DNA from: Zingiber officinale | Lineage: Eukaryota; Streptophyta; Magnoliopsida; Zingiberales; Zingiberaceae | Assembly: GCF_018446385.1 (NCBI RefSeq) | Contig: NC_055998.1 | Location: 71,356,744-71,420,743, forward strand | Direction: 5' to 3' | Length of the DNA: 64,000 bases | Shown here: positions 1 through 10,329 of the stretch, piece after piece | Position numbering within the stretch: position 1 is the first letter of the stretch | Layout of the letters: every line of letters begins with the position of its first letter | Notes under the pieces: generated by a model | Told to the model about the DNA's origin: nothing | The model's input: only the letters and a program-made list of their open reading frames with translations | The model's database searches: none | Made by a program: the position numbers and the translations under genes

Positions 1-643
1 GTCGATGCGGGACCGATAGGGCCCTGATCGGTCCGTAGGCCGATCGAGTTCTACGTTGCACGCAACGGCTAGTTTCTATCTTCTTCGCGGTATAAAGGGG
101 TCGAGGGCTGCTGCGCGACAACTTCTTCCTCTTCTCTTCTGCTACAGAGCTGCTGTTCTGGTGCTTGAGCTTTGTTGAGCTCTTCTTCGCAAGCTTCGCG
201 TGAGCTTCTCGACTGGGATATCCTGCTGTTGTAGGTGTTCTGAGGAGCTGCTGCTTCAACGAAATCCAGTCGGCGAGGAGGCAAGAAAACCTGTGTTTTT
301 ACATTCATTGTTCTTGTCTTCTTGTATTTCTTGTTGTATTCCTTTCTTGCTGTTGCAAGAATATTGTGGCGAGGTTTCTCCACCCACAAGGAGTATATTG
401 TATTAGCCGGTTTTCCGGGGACTCATCCACCGACGGATTGATAGGCTTCGTCCACCTTACGGACACGCCGAGGAGTAGGAGTTTCATCTCCGAACCTCGT
501 TACATCCTTGTGTTAAGGTTTGGTATTCTTCCTTTCGTTTCTATTTGTATTTTCCGCTGCGCTAACAAATTGTAGGAAGAAACGAGCGATTTGGGGCGGC
601 TATTCACACCCCCCTCTCTAGCCGAGTACGAAGGATCCCAACA
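1..643 (+). repeat. Element A: 3' part of 5' LTR (left end off window)
   Basis: This stretch matches the last ~630 bases of the complete LTR at 4067-5904, including the shared ends GGATCC(C/T)AACA. It runs directly into a tRNA-Met primer site, so it is the 5' LTR of element A cut by the window edge. A TATA box (TATAAA, 91-96) is followed by an R/U5-like pyrimidine-rich stretch. Against the 3' LTR it differs near 210-245, where a longer spacer replaces bases seen near 5490-5510. Small ORFs inside are LTR shadows, not genes. Confidence 0.9.
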
Positions 644-645
644 AG

Positions 646-660
646 TGGTATCAGAGCGAG
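646..660 (+). other. Element A primer binding site (tRNA-Met type)
   Basis: TGGTATCAGAGCGAG starts two bases after the LTR end ACA at 643. The first 12 bases match the standard plant initiator tRNA-Met PBS used by most Ty1/copia elements. Confidence 0.9.
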
Positions 661-704
661 GCCGCTCTTCGACGGATCAACACCCGTGGGAGCAAAGCTA
701 GAGA

Positions 705-2170
705 ATGGATCTCTATGGAGAAGATGTCACCATTCCACCTTTCTACGAATGCGGCGACTTCGCGTATTGGAAGGTAAGGATGAAGTATTTTCTTATGACT
801 AACATAATGAATTGGTTTTGTGTACAAGAAGGTTTTACTCCTCCGGTGGATGAAGAAGGAAAACCACTTGAGAAGAAGGAGTGGACAAGAGAACAAATTC
901 ACAAATCCGAAATCAACGAAGAGGTAACGAGAATAATTGAATTTTCATTGCCTACTAACATTTTGTGTAAGATAGGATACAACAATGCCAAGGAGTTGTG
1001 GAACAACTTGGCCAAGTACCATGAGGAGAGCTCCACCTCAAGCCATGAAGAGGAGCCTAGTGAGCCAAGTAGCTCACATCATGGAGGGAGCGAATTGGAA
1101 GTTGAGGGCTACTCAATATCCAAGGAAGAAGAGGAGGAGAGTTCCTCTTGTTCAAGTTCGGAGCAAGAAGAAGAAGTTTCCACCTCCGGAAGGGTTGAAG
1201 AAGAAAGCTCACACCCATCCCCAAACCTAGGTAACTCAAGCATCTCAATTTCAAATAAGTTACATATAATATGCTTTGAGTGTAGGGAGTGTGGACATTA
1301 CAAGAGCAAATGTCCAAAGAGAGTTAGGAAGACTCCACCGGCACCAAAGGTCAAGGAAGCCGGAGTCCCAACACGCAAAGGCAAGAAGCACATGGTGTGC
1401 TTTCAATGCAAGCAACGGGGACACTATAGGAGCCAATGTCCGAAGAGGAGGAAACCTCACAAGGACAAGGGATGCACATCGATAGGGGGAGCTAAGGCAA
1501 ACCCTAAGGTAACCTCTAAGGTTCATTATTGCAATTCTAATAAAACTCATGCTAGTAGTTTTGTTGCAATTGTTAATAATGATAAGCATGTTAACTTTAG
1601 GAACCAATACATGTGCTTAGGAGCTAAACATGTTAGCCTAGATAGGGATACTACTAGGAATGCTAACCCTAGGATTAACACTTCTAAGGTTAAGAAAAAC
1701 CTAGGTAGAAACCCTAAATCAACTAGACATATGCCTAGGAATACCTCAAGGAAGAGTGATAAATCAAAAATTGAGGTATTAGAAAAGGAGAATCAAGTCT
1801 TGAGGTCAAGGCTTGATACCCTAGAAAAGGCCCTTAAAAGTTTAGAGAAGTCAACTCTAGGGCCTAAGGGTCAAAAGTCCAAGGACAAGAAAGGTTTGAG
1901 TCACAAACCTAAGTCCCAAATGGTCAAGCCCACATATCATGATGTTCCATTCGATTATGGAACAAAACCTAGGGCTAGGAAGACCAACACCAAGGTCACA
2001 AGGAAGTCACCCCTAGAGTTGATCTTGATGAGTCCCAAATGGCCAAGGCTTTAAAGCCTAAGAGGGTCATTAGGAGGGTTGCTAGGGAAGTTATCCCTAG
2101 TGAATATTTAGTGAACCCAATGAGCTCAAGTAGGTATTGGGTTCCTAGGAGCATTTTCTCTACCCCATAG
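705..2170 (+). CDS. Element A gag (copia-type, two zinc knuckles), late frameshift
   Basis: The open frame runs 705-2054 (449 aa). The N-terminal ~110 residues (Y/F-x-YWKVRMKYFL, then NAKELWNNLAKYHEE) are the copia gag fold of the UBN2/DUF4219 type. An acidic Ser/Glu linker follows, then two CCHC knuckles, CFECRECGHYKSKCP and CFQCKQRGHYRSQCP (residues ~190-245), that should bind RNA. A Lys-rich, partly coiled C-terminus follows. Near 2000-2025 the frame shifts by one base: the shifted frame reads VDLDESQMAKALKPK and on to a stop at 2168-2170, through a motif RYWVPRS that also occurs in the gags of C and E. No protease, integrase or reverse transcriptase follows, so A is a gag-only, TR-GAG-like element. 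The start is the first ATG after the PBS. Confidence 0.85.
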
Positions 2171-3285
2171 ATGGGTTAGAGAGTGTCAACTCCAATAAGA
2201 AGGGTAGTTAACCCAACTTTGAAGAAATTGACACTCAAGGAGCATTTTCAAGGTTTTGATAACCTTTGAAAATGAAAAAGAATTATTATTTACTCCTTAA
2301 AGAGTAAATTGTGCCATATTTGAAAAATATCGATTTCAATCTTATTTGGCACAATTTAAGAAAACCTAGAGAAATACCATAATTGGGATTTTGGTTTTCT
2401 CTAAGGGATATATGGGCAATCTAGGGTTAGATTCTAAGTTAGCTAAGGCTAAGGATACTTAGATAGGGAATTTAGGCATTTTATTTGTGCTAACTTCCCA
2501 TGATTGGTTGCCATATGCCATGCCATGACATCATACTTATTTTATTATCATTTGAAATGTCATGATAATGCTTAGGTTATCTATATGTCATGTGTTAGTT
2601 TCGTTTCAAACTTTATGCCATGACATCATGACATTGGCACATGTTTTCATTTATGTTATTAATTTATGCCATGTCATCATCTCTTGCATTAAGAATCAAT
2701 GAAATTGATTTAAGGATAAAAACACATTTTGGTATTGAGATCAAAGTGTAGTTTAGAAAATGCATGAGAACTTAGCCTAAGTTGACCTTAACTCATATCT
2801 CACATCAAATTGACTTGAATGTGGTTTGATACACCTTAGATGTGTGTGAGATATTAGGATCATGAGTTAGGATCAAGGTGCATAGTTTTTGTACCTAGAT
2901 GAGCCTAATTCAAGAAAAGGAGGATCATAGGGAAAGCTTGTGTACAAGTCATGTACATATAGCCCTAAGATTGTGGTCCCAAATTAAAGGGTTTGAAATC
3001 ATTTCAAAATTGTTTTGAAAAACCTTGATGAAGCTTTCCTAGTGATAGCATTCATCATTGAACATTGTGATACAAAGTTGACTTAACTTTGAACTATTTC
3101 AAAGTTTTTGAATTTTGTATCAAGATTTGAAAATGGAAGTTATTCTCATAGAAAACTATTTTTCCATGATAGTATATGTTATGAGGAATGTATCCTCAAA
3201 ATTTCACATTTTTTCGAATTTTCTGGAATTTTTTAGGAGTTTCTGAATTTCCGGGAAGGGAAATCAGAAATCTCTGATTTCAGAG

Positions 3286-3430
3286 TGTGGATCGGTCACC
3301 GGACCGATCCAGGGAAGTTCTGTTCGGTCTGGTGACCGATCAGTGACGATCCAGTGCGATCAGTGAAGCGTGGATCGGTCTGGGGACCGATCCAGGGGGA
3401 TTCTGATCGGTTTGGGGACCGATCAGAGCG
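3286..3430. repeat. Element A internal cluster of GATCGGTC/GACCGATC inverted words
   Basis: Several copies of GATCGGTC-spacer-GACCGATC lie within 145 bases, for example GATCGGTCTGGGGACCGATC at 3372. The same word is clustered in this element's LTR at 4981-5320. Each unit can fold into an 8-bp stem. Confidence 0.8.
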
Positions 3431-3734
3431 TGCCAGTTTCTGATTTTCAGCTGTTGGTCTGAAATTTCAGCTGGAAGTTAGGTTTTGTGGATTTCTAAGG
3501 TTTGGAACTCTCAAAGACATTGTTGGTGCAATGGTCAAGGGGAGTTGACCTCTAGGGGAGTCTTACCTAATTGTCAAGAGGAGTTGACTTTTAGGGGAGT
3601 TTGTACTCCTTAAGACTCTTGAGGATTAGTGATATGGGATTATCACTAAGTTGATTGTTGAGTTTAGTATCAAGGGGAAATTAAGAGTTTCAATGAAAGG
3701 TATGGGACTTTCATTAGGAAGAAACTCTTGACCT

Positions 3735-4066
3735 TGATACTCTTTTTGATGTGTGTCAAAAAGGGGAGAGTATTCATTGGAGAATTATTGGAGAACCCAA
3801 GTTAGGTTATCGGGTTAACCTAAGCTAGGGAAAGAATGTCAAGGAATGTTCAAGGAAGAACATTGGAATTCTTTTTGATGTGTGTCAAAAAGGGGGAGAA
3901 TTATTGAAAACCCAAGTTAGGTTATTGGGTTAACCTAAGGGGAGAATGTCCAGAGAATGTTCAAGGAAAGAACATTGGACATTGGAAGATGATTGAAAAC
4001 CTAAGTTAGGTTATCGGGTTAACCTAACTTGATTATGGTTTTGTCAAACATCAAAAAGGGGGAGAT
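3735..4066 (+). repeat. Element A tandem repeat carrying polypurine tracts
   Basis: A unit of roughly 110-130 bases recurs about three times. Shared pieces are GTGTGTCAAAAAGGGG(G)AGA, AACCCAAGTTAGGTTA, GGGTTAACCTAA and AATGTTCAAGGAA. The last copy ends in TCAAAAAGGGGGAGAT (4051-4066), which abuts the 3' LTR and is the probable priming PPT. Confidence 0.75.
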
Positions 4067-4980
4067 TGTTGGTGCAACCTTAGGTCAAGGTTGACCTAGT
4101 TGACCCGACTCGAGTTGACGTGACTCGAGTTGTATTTTGATGTTTGACTTGGGGAGATTGTCGGTGCAACCTTAGGTCAAGGTTGACCTAGTTGTGTTGC
4201 ATGTTGATGTTTGACACTCGTGAGAGAGTTCTATTCTTGATGTGGGACAAGAATAGATGTTTGGGAGATTATTGGTGCAACCGTAGGTCAGGGTTGACCT
4301 GGTTGACCTGATTCGGGAAAAGTCCAAGTATGGAGCTTGGCGGGAAAAGTCCATTGGCACTGGAAAAGTCAAGTATGGAGACTTGGCACGGAAAATCCAA
4401 GCAGGGAGCTTGGCACGCGAAAAGTCAAGTATGGAGACTTGGCTGGAAAAGTCCAAGTATGGAGACTTGCAAAAGTCCAAGTATGGAGACTTGCACGGGA
4501 AAGTCCCGTGAGTGAAGCCAGGCGGTGGGAAAGTCCTAACTGGGATGTTAGGCGGTTGGAAAGTCTGGTGAGTGAAGCGAGGCGGTGGGAAAGTCCTAAG
4601 CGGGATGTTAGGCGGTTGGAAAGTCCTGGTGAGTGAAGCCGTGTAGTGAAAGTCCTAACTGGGATGTTAGGCGGTTGGAAAGTCCTGGTGAGTGAAGCGG
4701 TGGTGGGAAAGTCCTAACTGGGATGTTAGGCGGTGTGAAATCTGGTGAGTAAAGCCGGTGGAAAGTCTGGTGAGTAAAGCGGGCAAGGAAAATCCGGATG
4801 GATCGGGGATGATCGGACTGGTGTTGGAAAGTCCAAGTAGGTCAAAGGTTGACCGGACACTTGCGGGGAGTTCTAGCAGTCAAGGGAGTGACCGGATGCT
4901 AGGGATGAAGTACCAATAGGTCAAGGTTGATCGGATATTGGTTTGGAAGTCTTGGGACTTGGTTTGGGCAAAACCAAGCT

Positions 4981-5325
4981 CTGGATCGGTCACCGACCGA
5001 TCGGTGATCTATATTTGCTCCGATCGGTGCGGTGACCGATCGGTCAACAAAACTCTGTTGATTCTTGATCGATCGGTGACCGTCGGCAGCAACAGGCGAA
5101 AAGAAAGCGGTGATCGGTCCACGCGGCCGTCGGGCCATCTGATCGATGCAGGGACCGATCAGAGACGATGTCGCGGAAGCCACGGCGAGTTGGGATCGGT
5201 CGTGGACCGATCCATTGCTCTTGATCGGTCCGCAGACCGATCGATGCCTGAAGGTTACGTCACTAAGCGTCGATGCGGGGACCCGATCGGCCTGAGCTGA
5301 TCGGTCCGTAGACCGATCGAGTTCT
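4981..5325. repeat. Element A U3 cluster of GATCGGTC inverted words
   Basis: Dense, mostly imperfect copies of GATCGGT(C)-n-(G)ACCGATC, for example GATCGGTCACCGACCGATC (4983). The cluster ends ~45 bases before the TATA box, the position expected of promoter-proximal enhancers. CpG is unusually frequent compared with the AT-rich surroundings. The left edge of the 5' LTR copy (1-50) contains its remnant. Confidence 0.85.
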
Positions 5326-5366
5326 AGCGTTGCCACGTAGCGGCTAGTTTTTCGTCTTCTTCGCGG

Positions 5367-5372
5367 TATAAA
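5367..5372 (+). promoter_or_regulatory. TATA box of element A LTR
   Basis: TATAAA lies in the context CGCGGTATAAAGGGGT and is identical at 91-96 in the 5' LTR. It lies downstream of the palindrome cluster and upstream of a CT-rich leader, fitting a U3/R boundary. Confidence 0.65.
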
Positions 5373-5904
5373 GGGGTGAGGGCTGCTGCGCGACAACTTC
5401 TTCCTCTTCTCTTCTGCTACTGAGCTGCTGTTCGGTGCTTGAGCTTTGTTGAGCTCTTCTTAGCGAAGCTTCGCGTGAGCTTCTCAACTGGATATCTCGT
5501 CAGGTGCTGGCTGCTTCAACGAAATCCAGTCGGCGAGGAGGCAAGAAAACCTGTGTTTTTACATTCATTGTTCTTGTCTTCTTGTATTTCTTGTTGTATT
5601 CCTTTCTTGCTGTTGCAAGAATATTGTGGCGAGGTTTCTCCACCCACAAGGAGTATATTGTATTAGCCGGTTTTCCGGGGACTCATCCACCGACGGATTG
5701 ATAGGCTTCGTCCACCTTACGGACACGCCGAGGAGTAGGAGTTTCATCTCCGAACCTCGTTACATCCTTGTGTTAAGGTTTGGTATTCTTCCTTTCGTTT
5801 CTATTTGTATTTTCCGCTGCGCTAACAAATTGTAGGAAGAAACGAGCGATTTGGGGCGGCTATTCACACCCCCCCTCTCTAGCCGAGTACGAAGGATCCT
5901 AACA

Positions 5905-7767
5905 GTTACAATCTTTTCCTTTTTGATATGAATCAACCTAAATTAGTTAGGGTTAAACCAAAATAAAACTTTTTTAAACAAATAAATGTAAAGTGCAATT
6001 ATTACAAAAATTTTGCAATAAATAAACCTCCCATTAATTTAATCCTATTTCTCCTCCTTTAATTACATCAAAAAACAAAATAGGAAAAAAAAAAGAAAGA
6101 TGGAAAACAGTTTTAAAAAAAAATATTAGAAATTTTTCTAGGGGTGTAAAATAGATTTCCCAAAGACGTGTCTTTTATTAAAATTTATTTTTAAAGAAAT
6201 ATTTTTTTATCAATCAATTCTCTGTTTTAAGAAAAATAACTTAAAAATTATTTTTAAGTTTCTAAAAATGTTGAAATATTTATCATGGTCAAAAAAGTAA
6301 AATTAAGAAAAAAAATCAGATAAACAAATTTTTATTTTGACCAGAAATAATATTTTTATCATTTTATGCAGTAATAATTATTTTCTAATTTAAAAGATTA
6401 AAAATAAAATTTTAATTTAAGAAATCTTGTTATTTTTCTTAATGTTCAAATTATAACGTTCCATAGCCAAAAACTCAAATTTTTCAAAATTTATCTCCGA
6501 AAAAATATTAAATTTAAAATTATATTTTTTTGATAAAAAATTCAGAAAAAGCCATATAAGTACAAAAAAGTCTCAAAAAGCTTTATTCTAATAGAAAAAC
6601 CTAACTGATTATCACAAAAAAATTAAAATTTAAAAAAATTAATTTTAGAAATATTTTTAATCTTAAATATCCGATTTTATTAGAAAATTTATAAAAAATA
6701 TATAAAAGTCAAAAATTTTCAAAAAAAAATTTGTTAGTAGATACTCATTTTGTTTCTCATAGAAAAAAAATTGAGTAAAAATATGAATAGAATATATACG
6801 AAACAATTAATTTTATGAGCCATGTTAAAAATTAAGGTAAATTAAAATTAAAGTATGCATAAAAATTAATTTTAATCAAACAAAGCATCATTTAGGTACC
6901 CAAAATAAATCTTTATATATTGGATTTATCAAAAAATTCTATGAAATAATTTTTCTATATATTTTTTAATTTGACCTCTATAGTTCTTAATATACAGTTA
7001 AGCCCTTTATAATTTCTTAAATTTGGAATAGTAAAATTTAAATATGTAGAATTTTTAAAAATTTCTATTTGTGCTTTTAATTTTGCATTTAATTTTTTAA
7101 TTTTATCAAATTCTTCTAGTAGACATGCTATTTTTAAATCCATACATTTATTTCGCAGTTTACATAAACTTCAAGATAGCATTTGAATAGCATCGTAAAG
7201 CTAGTTGGGAGGTGGGAGTCGTACATAACTTATCGTGTCGAACTCATTGTTCGAAGCTCCCCCTTCATTGATGCTCTCAATTCTCATCTCGAATGAAGGC
7301 TTGTCGTTTTCTTCATCTTGGTGACTTGTCATTAGCGCAAGCTTGCCGTATTGCTCCATCTCGGATTCGGATGACGTCTCATCCCAAGTTGTCTTCAGAT
7401 TTTTGTGCTTCATCTGTCTTCACCATTTGTCTTTTTCCTTGGTTTTCAATTTCGAGTAGTTGCCTTTAATGTGCCATTCTTCTTGATAGTTATAGCACTG
7501 AACCTTTCGTTTGCTCCATATAAGCTTCTTAGTATGCAACTTGTTAAACTTGTTAGACTTAAAAAATTTACTAAACTTCCTTACTATAAAGGCTGCTTCA
7601 TCTTCGTCGAGTGATGTGTCAGAATCTTGTTCGTCTTTCTGGTTATCTTTCAGTACTATGTTTTGACTTGACTCCTTTTCCCTTTTTAGACTAACGCATC
7701 TCAACTCATGTAATTCAAAAGTGGAAAATAAATTTTCTAATGTATTTATCTCAATGTCTTTGGAGAT
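5905..7767 (-). mobile_element. Element F (gag-only copia type), 3' half
   Basis: Reading on the minus strand, this is the downstream part of F. It holds the end of gag (6955-7767), about 1 kb of very AT-rich non-coding sequence (5930-6950), the PPT (AAAAAGGAAAAGAT, 5911-5924) and the first six bases of the 3' LTR (TGTAAC, 5905-5910). Element A is inserted there, so the rest of that LTR is off window. The distal end matches the equivalent part of element C (47600-47665) in inverse orientation. Confidence 0.8.
6955..7767 (-). pseudogene. Element F gag, C-terminal half (decayed)
   Basis: Three minus-strand blocks join with element C removed. One starts SKDIEINTLENLF at the insertion point and carries the degenerate knuckle CYNYQEEWHIKGNY near 7470. 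One is acidic (7201-7413, SSESEMEQYGKLALMTSHQ). The last is a Lys/Leu-rich coiled coil (6955-7143). Each has a counterpart in C's gag (45950-46859). The frame is broken between blocks. Residues run uninterrupted from 48639 into 7767 (DSF-YISKDIE), showing that C split one gene. Confidence 0.8.
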
Positions 7768-7772
7768 GTAGA

Positions 7773-8303
7773 TGTAAGTACCCCATGTTGATTTTGATGT
7801 AGTCAACCAAGTTAAGTTAGACTATGTCTTACGTCTGAGTGTGCAAGGACTTAGGAACGCAAGAAGTCAAGTGGAAGACGCGGTAGGCGAGAAGGATGAC
7901 ATGGGAATCGTGTCAATGAGCTCGGTGAATCCAAGGGACTGGAAGCTATGGAAGAGTGCACCAGTGGAGCTAGAAGGGTGCGTGCTGTGCTTCAGAGGGA
8001 CGAGAAGCTGGAGTAGAAGACTGCTTGAGGAGACAAGGCTAGAGTTGGGTTCGGGAGAGCGCAAGTGATCGAAGCAGAAGATTAGACAAAGTCAACATTA
8101 AGTTGACCTTGTCCGGGCGCCTGAACCACCAGGGTCCTGAACAAGCGCCTCATCATAGGGCCGTTGTTGTGGATCACTTTTAGATCCACGTCAACAATGA
8201 TCCAGGTGCCCAGACTAGTTCGGGCTCTCGGATATGAAAAATAGTTATCATTACACCATTGAGTAGCCATTGTGAGTAGATAAGGCAAACAGCTGGGGGC
8301 GCT
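7773..8303 (+). repeat. Element C 5' LTR, left part
   Basis: It aligns with the start of the 3' LTR at 47663 onward (TTTTGATGT, CTTACGTCTGAGTGT, GACTTAGGAA). It includes an imperfect cluster of GGGCGCCTG/CAGGCGCC-like and GTGGATCACTTTTAGATCCAC words (8113-8235). It is cut at 8303 by D1 and resumes at 35177. Small ORFs here are LTR shadows. Confidence 0.85.
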
Positions 8304-10053
8304 TGATGTGCGTAGATTTTATATACTTTTTATGCATGTTTTGACGCACATTTACATACTTTGAGCATGCTTGATCTATGTAATTTTGTACTTCCAACTT
8401 TCCTTTTAGCATATTTACTCTTTTTGTTCGGAGATATGCTTTTGTGCATTTTCTGTACACAGGAGTCGAATTTAGTGAAGATTTTGCATTCTTGGACAAA
8501 ACCTATGAGCAAAGCAAGCGAGAAGGCACCTGGCCGTGTACCAGACACGACCCTGCATTGGTAGGGAGCTCTAGCCGTGTGGAGTTCAGAGGCCGTGTGG
8601 CAGCAACAGCAAAGAAGAAGGCCTAGCCGTGTGAACCTCACACGACCGTGCCAAGTTTTGAAGTAAATCAGAGTGAAGACCTTTCATGGTCGTGTGGATC
8701 TACATGACTGTGTGAGGTTTCCAGAAATCAGAAGGGCCCTGGCCGTGTACACCACACGGCCGTGCAGGGTTTCCAGTGAGCAAAACATTCCCGGCCGTGT
8801 ACACCACACGGCCGTGCCAGGTATCCAGAAGTGGGGGCATCCCAGGCCGTGTGGATCTACACGGCCGTGCTTGGGGGTTTTGAAGGGAGGTCACGACAGT
8901 ATACACCAACGGTCGTGTGATGATGGCAGAGAGGGGAATGGAACAGGCCGTGTGAACCTCACACGGCCGTGTCTCGGGGCCGTGTGGCGCCCAAACTCCA
9001 CCTCTATATAAGCCCTCCTTCATGAATTGAAAGGGGATCTTCTCCCCCTTTGGGAGAAAACAAGATTTGGTGGATTCCTCCCATTCTTGGGAGGATTTTT
9101 GGGCAATCTAAAGGGAGATCTTGGCGAATTCGACTCTGGGAGCGAGGATTGGATCCGAAGATGGAGCTATATCATAGATAAGTTTTCTTTCTTTCCTCTT
9201 CTTGGATTGGGATTGAAGAATGCTTGTAATCTTCTTATCTTTGGTTTTCTTTCTTCATTTTATGGAGTAGATCTTGTTGTTCTAGGATGGAGGGAGTATT
9301 TGTGAGATAAATTGATGTAAACTCTTGTGGATTTGCCATTTCTTTGTTTCTATGATGTTGCCTAGTTTGTATCGATTGGATCTTGAATGATTAATTGTGA
9401 TTAGGGCTTAATTCTCATTCTTGATTGATTGTTTGGATATCTTGTAGACTTTGTAAAGATTAACCCTCACTCGATTTTCTGAGGGATCCACGTGACAGGT
9501 GCAAGCCCGTGTAAGGACGTTTGAGGGATAACCTTGAAGGGGGAATGAGATTATTCAAGAGGGTAGGATAGATTTTATGATTCAATCCTTGTATCTTTAT
9601 GGGTTAAGAAGCTATGAACTTCTATGTTGGTATCCGAGGGAAGCATAGTAATAGGTGCAATCCTATGTAAGGACAACATAGGTTCATATCTAATTGATCA
9701 CATTTAGGTACATTTATCAGTCTTATATCAGTTATCTATTGCAAGAGAGAACCGACAACCTTCTACAAATATTAGACAATTGAGAAATAAGAATTGGTAA
9801 ACCATATGCATTCAAGAGATTTCACAAAGAAACCAAAACTCCTAGAACCTCCCTTTATCATAACTCAAATCCCAAACTCTTGTTTGTTAATCTTTCATTT
9901 TAGATTTATTTTTTCATCCTTAGCATTTGAACCAATTGATTAATTGTTTAGCTAATTCGCTTTGAGATATCTCTAGTGCTTATTCCAGTCCCTGTGGATA
10001 CGATAATCTTTTATATTACTTGCGACATTTTCATATACTTGCGGAACGTAACA
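8304..10053 (+). repeat. Element D1 5' LTR (1,750 bp)
   Basis: It begins TGATGTGCGTAGA and ends GAACGTAACA. U3 holds GGCCGTGT-n-ACACGGCC units (about 8535-8985). A TATA box (TATATAAG, 9005-9012) and a leader beginning CCCTCCTTCATGAATTG follow. The ORF-like stretch at 9027-9305 also occurs in the other D-family LTRs but is most simply R/U5 sequence. Confidence 0.88.
8535..8985. repeat. Element D1 U3 cluster of GGCCGTGT/ACACGGCC inverted words
   Basis: Repeating units of about 60-75 bases, each with GGCCGTGT, 4-10 spacer bases, ACACGGCCGTG, then a unique A/G-rich spacer with a recurrent TTTCCAG. The cluster ends about 30 bases before the TATA box. Related clusters lie at 12940, 23142, 27422, 30762 and 33858. 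Confidence 0.88.
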
Positions 10054-10059
10054 AGTTTT

Positions 10060-10077
10060 TGGCGCCGTTGTCGGGGA
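10060..10077 (+). other. Element D1 PBS (tRNA-Asp type)
   Basis: TGGCGCCGTTGTCGGGGA, six bases after the LTR end, differs by one base from the PBS of D2. This tRNA-Asp-type site is characteristic of the Athila group of plant gypsy elements. Confidence 0.85.
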
Positions 10078-10329
10078 TTGCGCTATAACATTGGAGATTA
10101 TCAATTGAGTTAGACTAAATATAACATTTCTATTTCTTTTCATTTGCATATTTGTAACTAATCTCTAGTTTTCTGTTTTCATTTTCCTGTATACTTTCTA
10201 ACTTCTTGGAAATTCTTTTGTAGCAATTTTAATTCTGCATTTCTCTGTTTTCTAACATTCCAATCTCACCTTTCTCTGTTTCTAATTTCTTTGTTTGATT
10301 TAGTTTCTATTGCAATCTTGTTCTTGTGT

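Larger units (their letters stand above)
2171..4066 (+). mobile_element. Element A internal non-coding region, pol absent
   Basis: About 1.9 kb of AT-rich sequence between gag and the 3' LTR with no ORF I can support. Where an autonomous copia element would carry ~3.5 kb of pol there is only non-coding DNA. It contains an inverted-word cluster (3286-3430) and a tandem repeat holding the polypurine tract (about 3735-4066). Confidence 0.75.
4067..5904 (+). repeat. Element A 3' LTR (1,838 bp)
   Basis: It begins TGTTGGTGCAACC directly after the PPT and ends GGATCCTAACA. The LTR-edge sequence GGTGCAACC(T/G)TAGGTCA(A/G)GG recurs at 4161 and 4273, the first also preceded by a PPT-like GGGGAGATTG. 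U3 holds short repeats around GTGAAGC and GGAAAGTC (4330-4790), then the palindrome cluster (4981-5320), then TATAAA (5367-5372). The right flank GTTAC is the inferred TSD; the left flank is off window. Confidence 0.88.

Noticed and set aside
8535-8985. Regular repeats with spacers resembling a CRISPR array
   Set aside because: Repeats are internally palindromic, spacers are related to each other, and the array sits in the U3 of a plant LTR with copies in both LTRs.
9027-9305. 92-codon ORF conserved at 34150-34428
   Set aside because: The two are the LTRs of one element (D1), so conservation is expected; the frame is not kept in D2's LTRs.
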